From Clostridium sp. Marseille-P299 (lineage in GTDB: Bacteria > Bacillota > Clostridia > Lachnospirales > Lachnospiraceae), in NCBI RefSeq assembly GCF_900078195.1, contig NZ_FJVE01000007.1, forward strand, positions 1,240,001 through 1,304,000: a stretch of DNA of 64,000 bases, read 5' to 3'. A model generated the notes under the pieces. That model was given only the letters and a program-made list of their open reading frames with translations, was not told the DNA's origin and ran no database searches. The position numbers and the translations under genes were made by a program. This document shows, piece by piece, positions 8,951-17,389 of the stretch; within the stretch, counting starts at the first letter, position 1; the number at the start of each line of letters is the position of its first letter.

Positions 8951-8981
8951 TTGACCATTACGTAAGGGAATGGTTTAAAAT
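8951..8981 (+). promoter_or_regulatory. MerR-type promoter/operator with 19-bp spacer
   Basis: TTGACC (8951-8956) and TAAAAT (8976-8981) are 19 bp apart, longer than the usual 17. The spacer holds the inverted repeat ACCATT (8954-8959) and AATGGT (8969-8974). This is the classical layout of promoters untwisted by MerR-family activators, and the next gene encodes a MerR protein, so autoregulation is likely. Confidence 0.7.
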
Positions 8982-9034
8982 GAAGATAACAAAAAAAGGT
9001 TATAAACAATATATATGAAAGGGGTTATACATTC

Positions 9035-10237
9035 ATGGAAAAAAAACTATATAAAACGGGAGAATTAGCGCAGTTAGCAGGAGTATCTGTTAGGACAATC
9101 CGCTATTATGATAGTAAGGGGATTCTAAAGCCAGTTGAGTATTCAGAAGCTAAGTATAGACTTTATGATAATAAATCTGTAGAAAACTTACAAAAGATAT
9201 TAATGTTAAAGTATGTAGGATTTTCATTAGAACAGATTGAACAACTAATGAAGAGTGAATTCGCCAATAATGACTCTAACTTAAAAGATTCTTTAGCTAT
9301 TCAGAAAGAACTTCTGGTAAAGAAAATAAAGCATATGGAACGTATGATAGAAGCAATAGAAAATACTGAAAAAGCAGAAAATGATGCGGTATGGGAAATG
9401 TTGATTAAAGTTATTAACCTAACAACTGAAAAAGAGATTATGGATAGACAATATCAAAATGACGAGAACTTGCAAAAACGAATTAACATTCATAATTATA
9501 GCACCGCATCTGAGCATTGGATGAGATGGATTTACAAGAAATTAAATTTTAAATCTAACATGAAGATATTAGAAATTGGATGTGGGAATGGACTCTTGTG
9601 GAAAGAAAATATTGAATATCTTCCAGAAAATATAACGATTATGCTAACCGACAACTCAGAAGGAATGCTGGAGAAAGTAAAACAAGTTTTTTCGCAGAAT
9701 AAAGAAAGTCTTGAAAGAAGAAATATCAAATATGAGTTTTTGCAAATAGATGCAGATCAAATCGATATTAAAGAAAAGACTTATGATGTAGTAATTGCAA
9801 ATCACATGCTTTTTCATGTAAATAATAGAGATCGTTTGTTTGAAAAAATAAGAAATGGATTAAAAGAAAAAGGTACATTTTATTGTTCCACCATTGGCTG
9901 TAAACATATGAAAGAATTAAATGATTTTGTTACAAAATTTGATCCTAATATTTATATTCCATCTGAAAATGCTCTCAAGGGTTTTCAATTAGAAAACGGC
10001 AGAGAACAATTATTAAAACATTTTGTGAATGTACAAATGGAAGTTCAAGAAAATGATTTAATGGTTGATAATGTAGACGATATCTATGAGTATGTAATTT
10101 CATACCCTGGTAATGCAGAGGAGTTATTAAGTAAAAAAGAAAAGGTATTTAAAAAGGCAATCGATAAAATAATTAATGAAAAAGGATACTTTTATATACA
10201 TAAATCACAAGGAATATTTATTGCAAAAATGCAGTAA
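9035..10237 (+). CDS. MerR-family regulator fused to a SAM-dependent methyltransferase
   Basis: This 400-residue protein has a MerR winged helix at residues 1-70 (YKTGELAQLAGVSVRTIRYY), a dimerising coiled coil around 75-115, and a class I methyltransferase from about 145, with the SAM-binding motif ILEIGCGNG near residues 178-186, motif II TDNSEGML, and DVVIANHMLFHV. The effector-binding part usual in MerR proteins is replaced by the enzyme. A promoter with a MerR-type long spacer lies 54 bp upstream. The protein may regulate itself and modify an incoming compound. The ATG has an AAAGGGG site. Confidence 0.88.
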   Translation: MEKKLYKTGELAQLAGVSVRTIRYYDSKGILKPVEYSEAKYRLYDNKSVENLQKILMLKYVGFSLEQIEQLMKSEFANNDSNLKDSLAIQKELLVKKIKHMERMIEAIENTEKAENDAVWEMLIKVINLTTEKEIMDRQYQNDENLQKRINIHNYSTASEHWMRWIYKKLNFKSNMKILEIGCGNGLLWKENIEYLPENITIMLTDNSEGMLEKVKQVFSQNKESLERRNIKYEFLQIDADQIDIKEKTYDVVIANHMLFHVNNRDRLFEKIRNGLKEKGTFYCSTIGCKHMKELNDFVTKFDPNIYIPSENALKGFQLENGREQLLKHFVNVQMEVQENDLMVDNVDDIYEYVISYPGNAEELLSKKEKVFKKAIDKIINEKGYFYIHKSQGIFIAKMQ

Positions 10238-10253
10238 TGATTGGAGGAAAATT

Positions 10254-11042
10254 ATGAAATTATCAATCTCTACAGGAATGTACTATAGGAAAGATCATAA
10301 TGAAATATTAGAAATAATTAAAAAATCGGGATTTGAAAATATTGAGTTGTTTATGAATCAATCATTTGTAGATTTAGAAGAGAATATCATTGTGGATTCT
10401 ATTTTAAATCATAGTTTAAATGCAGTGAGTATTCATACACCACTAGAATTTATTGTATTTGAGAGAAAGCAAAATGAAGAATATTGGATTAATAAAAGTT
10501 GTAAACTTGCTATAAGATTAAATTCAGAATTGATAAATACGCATATGGTATTAGGAAAAAATTTTGAATCAACAGATTTAACGATGGATGAAATTCATAA
10601 AAAGAATCTTTTATCACGATCATTAGGCAGTGGCATTATTTTGACTACAGAAAATATGCCTGCGTACTGTAAAGAAACTTTTCTTGGAAGGTATGAAGAA
10701 TTTAGTGACTTTTGTTTGAAAGAAAATATACCGATCACATTTGATATTACACATTATGCCACGGGTACTGGTAGTATCATAGAGGCCTTTGATAAAGTTA
10801 AGCACTTAGTTAAAAATATTCATTTGAGTAATTATAGCGATGGAAATGAACATAAACTTTTAGAGGAGGGCGATATTAATATAATTGAGTTTTTGAAATA
10901 TTTAACTCAAATTCAATATAAGGGGTTATTAACCTTAGAGTTTGATTTTGAAAATAAGCTTAGAAACAAAATTGTAGATGATGAAGATGCTGTGAATAGG
11001 CTACAGAAAAGTAGAGAATTTGTTTTAAATATAATAAAATAG
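10254..11042 (+). CDS. Xylose-isomerase-like TIM-barrel protein (sugar phosphate isomerase/epimerase family)
   Basis: This 262-residue protein has features of the AP-endonuclease-2/xylose isomerase-like barrel: SGFENIELF near the start, VSIHTP, TTENMP, ITFDITHYA and LTLEFDF, which would place acidic and histidine metal ligands at strand ends. The reaction cannot be named. ATG 10254 is chosen because a GGAGG lies eight bases upstream; an in-frame upstream ATG at 10176 falls inside the preceding gene. It is probably co-transcribed with the MerR-methyltransferase 16 bp before it. Confidence 0.8.
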   Translation: MKLSISTGMYYRKDHNEILEIIKKSGFENIELFMNQSFVDLEENIIVDSILNHSLNAVSIHTPLEFIVFERKQNEEYWINKSCKLAIRLNSELINTHMVLGKNFESTDLTMDEIHKKNLLSRSLGSGIILTTENMPAYCKETFLGRYEEFSDFCLKENIPITFDITHYATGTGSIIEAFDKVKHLVKNIHLSNYSDGNEHKLLEEGDINIIEFLKYLTQIQYKGLLTLEFDFENKLRNKIVDDEDAVNRLQKSREFVLNIIK

Positions 11043-11158
11043 AAGTGTAGAGAATTAGTTTTAAAGATAATTAAAAAAGTAGAGCATATGAAACTAGTAA
11101 TTGAGTAGAATGGAAAATGTGAGATATTCAATACAATTAAATACTTAATTGTATATAT

Positions 11159-11226
11159 AAAACTCTTTGTTATATTAGATAGGATTCCTTTGAATCATTT
11201 TTAAAAAATAGGACAAAGAGTTTTTT
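11159..11226 (+). terminator. Intrinsic terminator of the MerR-methyltransferase/TIM-barrel operon
   Basis: AAAACTCTTTGT pairs with ACAAAGAGTTTT across a loop that itself contains a GATTC/GAATC hairpin; six T follow. A second hairpin, ATACAATTAA/TTAATTGTAT (11131-11154), lies just upstream. Confidence 0.75.
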
Positions 11227-11271
11227 ATGTCATGATTATGAATAATAAAAGGGAATGAGGCACCTGATAAC

Positions 11272-11349
11272 TTGTATGCAGCCGATTGAAGTTAACAAGA
11301 TTATGAACCGTCTTTGTTCATGAATATATGATTCAGCTGCTTGATACAA
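11272..11349 (+). other. Structured intergenic element upstream of the PadR operon
   Basis: Outer arms TTGTAT-GCAGC (11272-11282) and GCTGC-TTG-ATACAA (11336-11349) pair with a three-base bulge and enclose an ATGAAC/GTTCAT hairpin (11303-11321). It may be a leader RNA or regulator site. The rest of 11227-11619 shows no gene. Confidence 0.35.
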
Positions 11350-11619
11350 ATGATATGGAAGTTGTATGTAAAAAGTTATAGCAAAGGTTATTCTAATAAT
11401 TTTTTAATATATTTCTTAACTTACTATATTGTATTGTAGAATAGCAAGTGTTAATATATAGGAAACAAAGCAAGATAGCAATGATAATTTTAGAGTAATT
11501 ATAGTTATATACAGTCGCCTAACCATATGGAATAAGTTCTCTTGGCGATATACGTAGCAGTAATCAATTGACACATGAAGTTTAACAATAACAATAAAGC
11601 AAAGGGGGGAAGGATAAGT

Positions 11620-11925
11620 TTGAATACACAATTAAAAAAAGGAGCTTTAGAATTATGTGTATTGGCTCAACTAATGTCGAAAGACCAATACGGATATGAG
11701 CTGATAGAAGCTATCTCTACAAAGATGTCTATCGCATCTGGGACATTATATTTGATTTTAAAACGATTTAAAGTTGAAGATTACGTAGAGACATATTTGG
11801 TAGAATCAGCGGAAGGTCCAGCAAGAAAATACTACCACATAACAGAAAAGGGAATTGAGTACTTTCATAAACTCAAGTCAGAATGGGACGAATTTGTAAT
11901 AGCTGTTAGTGAATTAGTAAATTGA
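11620..11925 (+). CDS. PadR-family transcriptional regulator
   Basis: This 101-residue winged-helix repressor matches PadR: NTQLKKGALELCVLAQL, DQYGYELIEAIS, SGTLYLILKRF and the wing GPARKYYHITEKG. The TTG at 11620 is chosen because it follows a strong GGGGGAAGG by eight bases and matches the family N-terminus; an upstream in-frame ATG at 11575 would add 15 unusual residues. It heads an operon with the HExxH protein and the HAAS-DUF4097 protein. PadR genes beside HAAS-domain genes are a recurrent Firmicute arrangement. Confidence 0.9.
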   Translation: MNTQLKKGALELCVLAQLMSKDQYGYELIEAISTKMSIASGTLYLILKRFKVEDYVETYLVESAEGPARKYYHITEKGIEYFHKLKSEWDEFVIAVSELVN

Positions 11926-11941
11926 TACTTGGAGGTGTCTT

Positions 11942-12928
11942 ATGGAATATAAAAAACAATATTTTAATTCTTTATTAATTCAAGGAAAATTAAGAGAAGC
12001 GGTTAAGTATTTATCAGAATTTGAAGAAAACAAGGCTTTAGTTGAAAAGTATCAAGAGGTTTTCCAGCAAAAGAAGGATATCATACGATCTGACAATGAA
12101 GTACTACAAAAAATTGATGCTATTTATCAAGAGTATTATCGATTCGTATTTTGGAAAGAGAAGTCTGAAGATTTTACTCTACGATATTTATATGAAACTT
12201 TCTCTAATATGCTTGGCGATCCGATACAAACGTTAAAAACCAGAGAAGAAATGATTCAAGCTATAAATCAAATCGAGTGTAAAATAAAAAACATCGTAGA
12301 AAGAGAAGGCTATCAATATTTAGGTGATACAACTGGAGCTTGGTATGGTCCATATATATGGAAAGAAACTATTCCAACCCTTTATCATGTTGAATTACCA
12401 GATCAAACCTATGAAATGACTGTAAACATGATGGAGGGGTTTGTATCAAGAAGTTGGCTTGATTATTTATCCTTTGGTAAGGTTGGCACTGGTGGCTGGG
12501 CAAAAGAAGAGGGACAATTATATTGTGTTAAAAAATGTTACATAGATGAGATAGATACACCTTCCTTTCAGATTTCTTATCTAAAGCACGAGGCACAACA
12601 TGCGGTAGATAAGATGAACTACGTAACCTTAGATTCGGTAGTATTGGAATATAGAGCAAAATTAGTGGAACTTATTTACTATCCAGATATCAGCAAGTTT
12701 TTTGATTTTTTATTAGAGGCAAATAAAGAAAATCCAATGAATTCACATAGTTATGCTTCTTATCTTATCATAAATAAACTATCGAAAAAGATATTAAAAA
12801 AGGAATATGAGGAAAATGAGTCCGTATGGATTCCATATGAAAATGAAATACGAGATGTAGCAAAAGAGTTATTAAGGGAACATCCAAATTCAGTGTATGA
12901 GGTAGATAAACGTTTCGTGGACCATTAG
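11942..12928 (+). CDS. Uncharacterised protein with HExxH metalloprotease-like motif
   Basis: I do not recognise this 328-residue protein as a named family. It is soluble, with no signal peptide or membrane segment. It contains HEAQH at residues 216-220 and an acidic helix (Glu236, in LEYRAKLVEL) sixteen residues later, a spacing compatible with a gluzincin zinc site. The first 130 residues look helical and charged. It starts 16 bp after the PadR stop with GGAGGTG at the junction and precedes the HAAS-DUF4097 gene. Proteolysis controlled by the PadR system is possible but unproven. Confidence 0.7.
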   Translation: MEYKKQYFNSLLIQGKLREAVKYLSEFEENKALVEKYQEVFQQKKDIIRSDNEVLQKIDAIYQEYYRFVFWKEKSEDFTLRYLYETFSNMLGDPIQTLKTREEMIQAINQIECKIKNIVEREGYQYLGDTTGAWYGPYIWKETIPTLYHVELPDQTYEMTVNMMEGFVSRSWLDYLSFGKVGTGGWAKEEGQLYCVKKCYIDEIDTPSFQISYLKHEAQHAVDKMNYVTLDSVVLEYRAKLVELIYYPDISKFFDFLLEANKENPMNSHSYASYLIINKLSKKILKKEYEENESVWIPYENEIRDVAKELLREHPNSVYEVDKRFVDH

Positions 12929-12995
12929 ATCGTATATAAAATTGTACGGGGATTTGCAATCTATAAAATTAAAAATTTGAAGAGGAGATTTTAAC

Positions 12996-14390
12996 ATGAC
13001 AAAGAATGAATATTTGGAAAAGTTAAAAGAAATCTTAACTGGTATTGAAACTGATCTTGCAAGAGAAATAGTAGAAGATTATGAAGAACATTTTGAAATG
13101 GGGCTAAAAAAGGGAAAAACAGAAGAGCAAGTCTGTGAAGAACTGGGGGATATTAATGAAATTGCTAAGGAATTAGAGGGATTAGAGAAACAAATCAAAT
13201 CATCAAATGCCACTCATGAAATAAAAACAGCTCAAAATACAGAATTAATCACATCTCCAGATACGGAATGGAAGCAAGAGAGGACAGAAGAAGTTAAATT
13301 AAAGGATATAATTGTAGATGCATTATCTGCAGATGTTATTGTTTTGCCTTCAGGAAATAATAAGATAACTATCAATTTTGAGAATTATGGGAATTTAAAA
13401 CAAAAGATGATGTATGAATTGAAGTCTTGGCAAGAGGGAGATAAAATTTATGCAAAGATTATAAGTAAAGAATCAATTTCTGGATTCTTCACTTATTTTA
13501 AGACACCACAAATGAAAATAGAAATTAAAATACCAGATTATTTTCCTAATTTACATTTAACTTCAACAAGTGGTGATATGAGGTTGAATGGAGCAAAAAG
13601 TAATGAGGTAGCTGTGAATACAATGAGTGGTGATATAGAAGTACTAAACTTCCATACGAAAACAATGCAGTTACAATCCCAAAGTGGTGATGTAAATATG
13701 CAAAACAGCAATGGTGATTCACTAAGTTGCAATAGTACAAGTGGTGACTTACGATTCATGGAAGTAAACTTTAAAAACTTTAATTTAGAGTCCAGTAGCG
13801 GAGAGATTCAAGTTCATAGAGCAGAAGGAGATAATATTACCAGTAGAAGTAAATCGGGTGGGATTTCATTTCGAGATTGTAAAATGAATCGTATGGATTT
13901 AAAGACTTCAAGCGGTGATGTTACTATTTTAAATGTATTAGCAGATTATTCTTATATGCAAAGTACCAGCGGTGATGTAAAAGCGGAAGGATCAACGATA
14001 TCTCAAATCTTGCTCCAAAGTACCAGTGGAGATGTGATGACGTCAAGGATTAAGAGTGATGTTATAAATCTCTCCAGTAAAAGTGGAGATGTACGTGCAA
14101 CGGCTGAATCAAAGGAGTGGAAAGCATCCTCTATTAGTGGAGGAGTATCTATAACAGCGGAAAACGACGCAACAATAAAAGTTAATTCTGTTAGTGGTGA
14201 TGTAAGTTTGCAGTTACAAAATCAAGGGAATGGGTATGAGGCTAATATTCGAACCGTAAGTGGTATGCGTAGCCTTACTTTTGAAGGAAGTAGTAGCAAA
14301 CTATATCGCAATGGAAGTTATGTTTTTGGAAATGGTGGATGTAAGATTGAAGCTAGCACAACTTCTGGTGATATTAAAATTCGTGGATAA
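12996..14390 (+). CDS. HAAS (DUF1700) domain plus DUF4097 beta-repeat protein
   Basis: This 464-residue protein starts with the PadR-associated HAAS domain (MTKNEYLEKLKEIL, then DYEEHFEMGLKKGKTEEQ). From about residue 105 it continues into a DUF4097 region with about fourteen copies of an S-G-D or S-G-x turn spaced 18-25 residues apart, which suggests a parallel beta-solenoid. There is no membrane helix between the two parts, unlike many relatives. AGAGGAG precedes the ATG. A role in envelope stress sensing is known for related systems only in outline. Confidence 0.85.
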   Translation: MTKNEYLEKLKEILTGIETDLAREIVEDYEEHFEMGLKKGKTEEQVCEELGDINEIAKELEGLEKQIKSSNATHEIKTAQNTELITSPDTEWKQERTEEVKLKDIIVDALSADVIVLPSGNNKITINFENYGNLKQKMMYELKSWQEGDKIYAKIISKESISGFFTYFKTPQMKIEIKIPDYFPNLHLTSTSGDMRLNGAKSNEVAVNTMSGDIEVLNFHTKTMQLQSQSGDVNMQNSNGDSLSCNSTSGDLRFMEVNFKNFNLESSSGEIQVHRAEGDNITSRSKSGGISFRDCKMNRMDLKTSSGDVTILNVLADYSYMQSTSGDVKAEGSTISQILLQSTSGDVMTSRIKSDVINLSSKSGDVRATAESKEWKASSISGGVSITAENDATIKVNSVSGDVSLQLQNQGNGYEANIRTVSGMRSLTFEGSSSKLYRNGSYVFGNGGCKIEASTTSGDIKIRG

Positions 14391-14401
14391 AGGAATTAAA
14401 T

Positions 14402-14458
14402 AAATGCACTTTAGTACGTGGTTGATTTTAACTAATATACGTGCTAGAGTGCATTTTT
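14402..14458 (+). terminator. Intrinsic terminator of the first PadR operon
   Basis: AAATGCACT-TAG-ACGT pairs with ACGT-CTA-AGTGCATTT and is followed by T residues. Confidence 0.8.
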
Positions 14459-14620
14459 AATATATTTTTTAAATTTATACATAAAGCTGGAGTGGATTAT
14501 ACGTGAGTGATAAAATGGAAGGAACTTACTTTTAAATTGAAATAATTTACAATAGGTAATATAATTGCATTAACATTATAAACGATAAGATTTGTTCCAT
14601 ATATCCGTTTGGAGGTGTTT

Positions 14621-17107
14621 ATGAAAGTACTGAATCAAAGAATCTATTTTGCAGTAGGTTTTATTTTATTAATTTTATTACTACAACCAGTGGTAAGTAT
14701 TCATGCAGCGGAAGAAAGCACGTATTATTTAACAAGAAAAGCAAATAAAGTAATCTATTGCGGAGAAGAAGTAGTAGTAATAAGTGAGAATATTACAGAA
14801 GAAGACTATACATATTCAGACCCCTTGCTATCGGAAGGGCTGATAAAATTTGATCAAGCTAAGAAACTGATATTAGCGAAGGGAGTTACAAAGGTAGATA
14901 CGAATTTTATTGCAAATTGTTTTCCAAACCTTGAGGAAATTTATTTTTCTGAAACGGTAAAGAATTTGGATCAAACAGTTTCGCCTTGGATTATCAATCC
15001 TACAATCATTAAATTTGAAGTAGCAAAAAGCAATTCATATTTTACATCAGAAAATGGGGTCTTATATAACAAAGAAAAAACGATATTGTATGCTTATCCA
15101 CCATCTGCAACTAACACCATATATACGGTACCTAATTCCGTAAAAACAATCAATGAGAATGCTTTTAGTAATGCATTGAAGCTAAAAAAAGTTAGCTTTG
15201 GTGAAAAGATTACTACGAATAATTTAGGGAGAATTTGCTTAAATTTACGAAATGTTACCAAATATAGTGTTGCAGTGAAAAATCCTTATATCTGTGTAAA
15301 ACAGGGAGTCATATTTAATAAAACAGGAGATAGCCTTTTAGTGTTTCCATTAGGAAAGGGTGGGAAATATGTGATTCCCAAAGGTACTAAAACAATTGGA
15401 GATTTTGCTTTTTATCAATCCAAAGTAAAGAATTTAATTATTTTAGAAGGCGTAATAAAGTTGGGCAGCGCAGTATTTGGAGAGGCATCGATTGTTAAAA
15501 TCAGTATTCCAAGTACTTTAACTAGTTTAGAAGATTCGCTTTCGGAGTTATATTACTTACAGGAAATTACAGTTGCAGCAAAGAATAAAAATTATGCCTC
15601 TTATGATGGTATTTTATACGATAAGAAACTTACTATGATTTTACATTATCCTTTGGCTTGTAAGAACAAAGTATTACGATATCCGGATTCTGTTCAAAGC
15701 ATTGATTTAACTCTTCGTAATGCAAATATAAACCAGCTAGTTCTTTCTAATAATATAAAACAAATCACTGGTTATAAAGATTATAATTTGGGAAATGTGT
15801 TTGAGAAAATCACTCTTTCCTCGAAAAATACATATTTTAGCATGTATGAGGGTTCACTTTATAATAAGTCAAAAACAGAACTTATCATCTATGGGGGTGG
15901 AGAGATTGCCACATTTCCAAAGGAATTAAAGAAGCTTAGCTTATATGGAATTTATTCTGGGAAAATAAAAGAAATACATATTTCAAGCAATGTAAGTGAG
16001 ATTGAATTAGGATATCTTAATGGACTATTTGATATCCCTACGTTAGAAAAGCTTATAGTGGAAGATGGAAATCAAAAGTATTGCTTTGAAAATGGACTAC
16101 TTATGAATAAGGAACGTACTTATGTATATGATGCTGACCGAACTTTGAAAGATTTAAATCTTCCTGAGGGAATTCAGACAATCAACACGAATCTTGTACT
16201 TAATAATAAAAAAATAGAACGAATTGTGTTGCCATCATCATTTATCCAGAAAGAGTCTGAGATTAACTGGAATATGGATTTGCCAAATCTTAAAGAAATC
16301 GTAGTAAATGCGGGAAATTCCATGTATGAGAGCAAAGAGGGTGTGCTATATACAAAGGAGCTAAAAAAGTTACTTCATTATCCGAGCAAAAAGACAGATG
16401 AGACATTTATGATGCCAAAGGATGTTGTTGAAGGAAATGTGTCATCCTTATTGCGTAATCCATATGTAAGAAGTATAACCTTATCGGATGGTTTTAAAGA
16501 GTTTAATTATGCACAGTATCGTTCGTATTATTCAGATGTTAAAAAAGAATATGCTCTAAAAGAGATTTTAGTAGGTGAAAACAGCCAATATTATACGTCT
16601 ATCCAAGGGATTTTATATAATAAGGATAAAACAGAGCTTATCTGTTATCCAGCGGGAGCAGATTTGGAGGAATATATTGTGCCGGATACTGTGACAGAAC
16701 TTTCTGGCCTCGTGGTGAATACTCATATGAAAAAGCTAGTACTTGGAAAGGCTGTTAAAGATATCAGTTTACAATGGAATGATGATTATACCCAAAGTTC
16801 TTTGTTGTTGCCATCCTTACAAGAAGTGGTAGTGGATGCATCGAATGCAAAATATACAACATTAGATGGAATCTTGTATGATAAGGAACTTACTACGATG
16901 ATTTTTTATCCTGGAAATTCGATGAAGGAAACAATCACTATTCCAAAGACGGTGAAATATTTATTTGCCGTTTCAGGAGGAAGATACACTCCTAAGGTTC
17001 CAGTGAATGCGTACTTGAAGACTGTTATAATAGAAGAAGGCAGTAGATATCTGAAGGCGAAGGGGAGAGAGGTGTATAGTAAATTTGGGCGTGAAGAAGC
17101 GTTTTAA
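14621..17107 (+). CDS. Secreted BspA-like leucine-rich repeat protein (LRR_5)
   Basis: This 828-residue exported protein has a signal peptide (about residues 1-29, ending near SIHAAEES) followed by BspA/LRR_5 repeats. Eight copies of a G-x-L-Y-x-K-x-x-T-x-L-x-x-Y-P motif can be counted (for example GVLYNKEKT, GILYDKKLT, GILYNKDKT), each following an L-x-x-I/V-x-V segment. Such proteins usually mediate surface binding. No LPxTG, SLH or other anchor is seen. ATG 14621 is preferred because GGAGGTG lies directly upstream; a TTG at 14609 is less likely. Confidence 0.85.
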   Translation: MKVLNQRIYFAVGFILLILLLQPVVSIHAAEESTYYLTRKANKVIYCGEEVVVISENITEEDYTYSDPLLSEGLIKFDQAKKLILAKGVTKVDTNFIANCFPNLEEIYFSETVKNLDQTVSPWIINPTIIKFEVAKSNSYFTSENGVLYNKEKTILYAYPPSATNTIYTVPNSVKTINENAFSNALKLKKVSFGEKITTNNLGRICLNLRNVTKYSVAVKNPYICVKQGVIFNKTGDSLLVFPLGKGGKYVIPKGTKTIGDFAFYQSKVKNLIILEGVIKLGSAVFGEASIVKISIPSTLTSLEDSLSELYYLQEITVAAKNKNYASYDGILYDKKLTMILHYPLACKNKVLRYPDSVQSIDLTLRNANINQLVLSNNIKQITGYKDYNLGNVFEKITLSSKNTYFSMYEGSLYNKSKTELIIYGGGEIATFPKELKKLSLYGIYSGKIKEIHISSNVSEIELGYLNGLFDIPTLEKLIVEDGNQKYCFENGLLMNKERTYVYDADRTLKDLNLPEGIQTINTNLVLNNKKIERIVLPSSFIQKESEINWNMDLPNLKEIVVNAGNSMYESKEGVLYTKELKKLLHYPSKKTDETFMMPKDVVEGNVSSLLRNPYVRSITLSDGFKEFNYAQYRSYYSDVKKEYALKEILVGENSQYYTSIQGILYNKDKTELICYPAGADLEEYIVPDTVTELSGLVVNTHMKKLVLGKAVKDISLQWNDDYTQSSLLLPSLQEVVVDASNAKYTTLDGILYDKELTTMIFYPGNSMKETITIPKTVKYLFAVSGGRYTPKVPVNAYLKTVIIEEGSRYLKAKGREVYSKFGREEAF

Positions 17108-17161
17108 TCAGTAGAAAAAATAAAAAAGCTGTAAAGAAATAATTGAAAAGATAATTTATAA

Positions 17162-17204
17162 AAAACTGAGATTAGAGATTCTTCACTTTAACCTCAGTTT
17201 TTTT
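17162..17204 (+). terminator. Intrinsic terminator of the LRR gene
   Basis: AAACTGAG pairs with CTCAGTTT, followed by T residues. Confidence 0.75.
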
Positions 17205-17389
17205 ATTGTACTTAATTTATGAAAGAATTTTGGAATACGCCAATATATAATTAATTTTATAAATAAATAGCTAAATTATAAAACTGTGTGTTATACTAGA
17301 GCCTGACAAAAAAATAAAAGAGAAAATATAATAAAAAATAGAATCTGCCAGCGGATGAAAAAAGTGTTATATTTAGAATTGGAAGTAGA

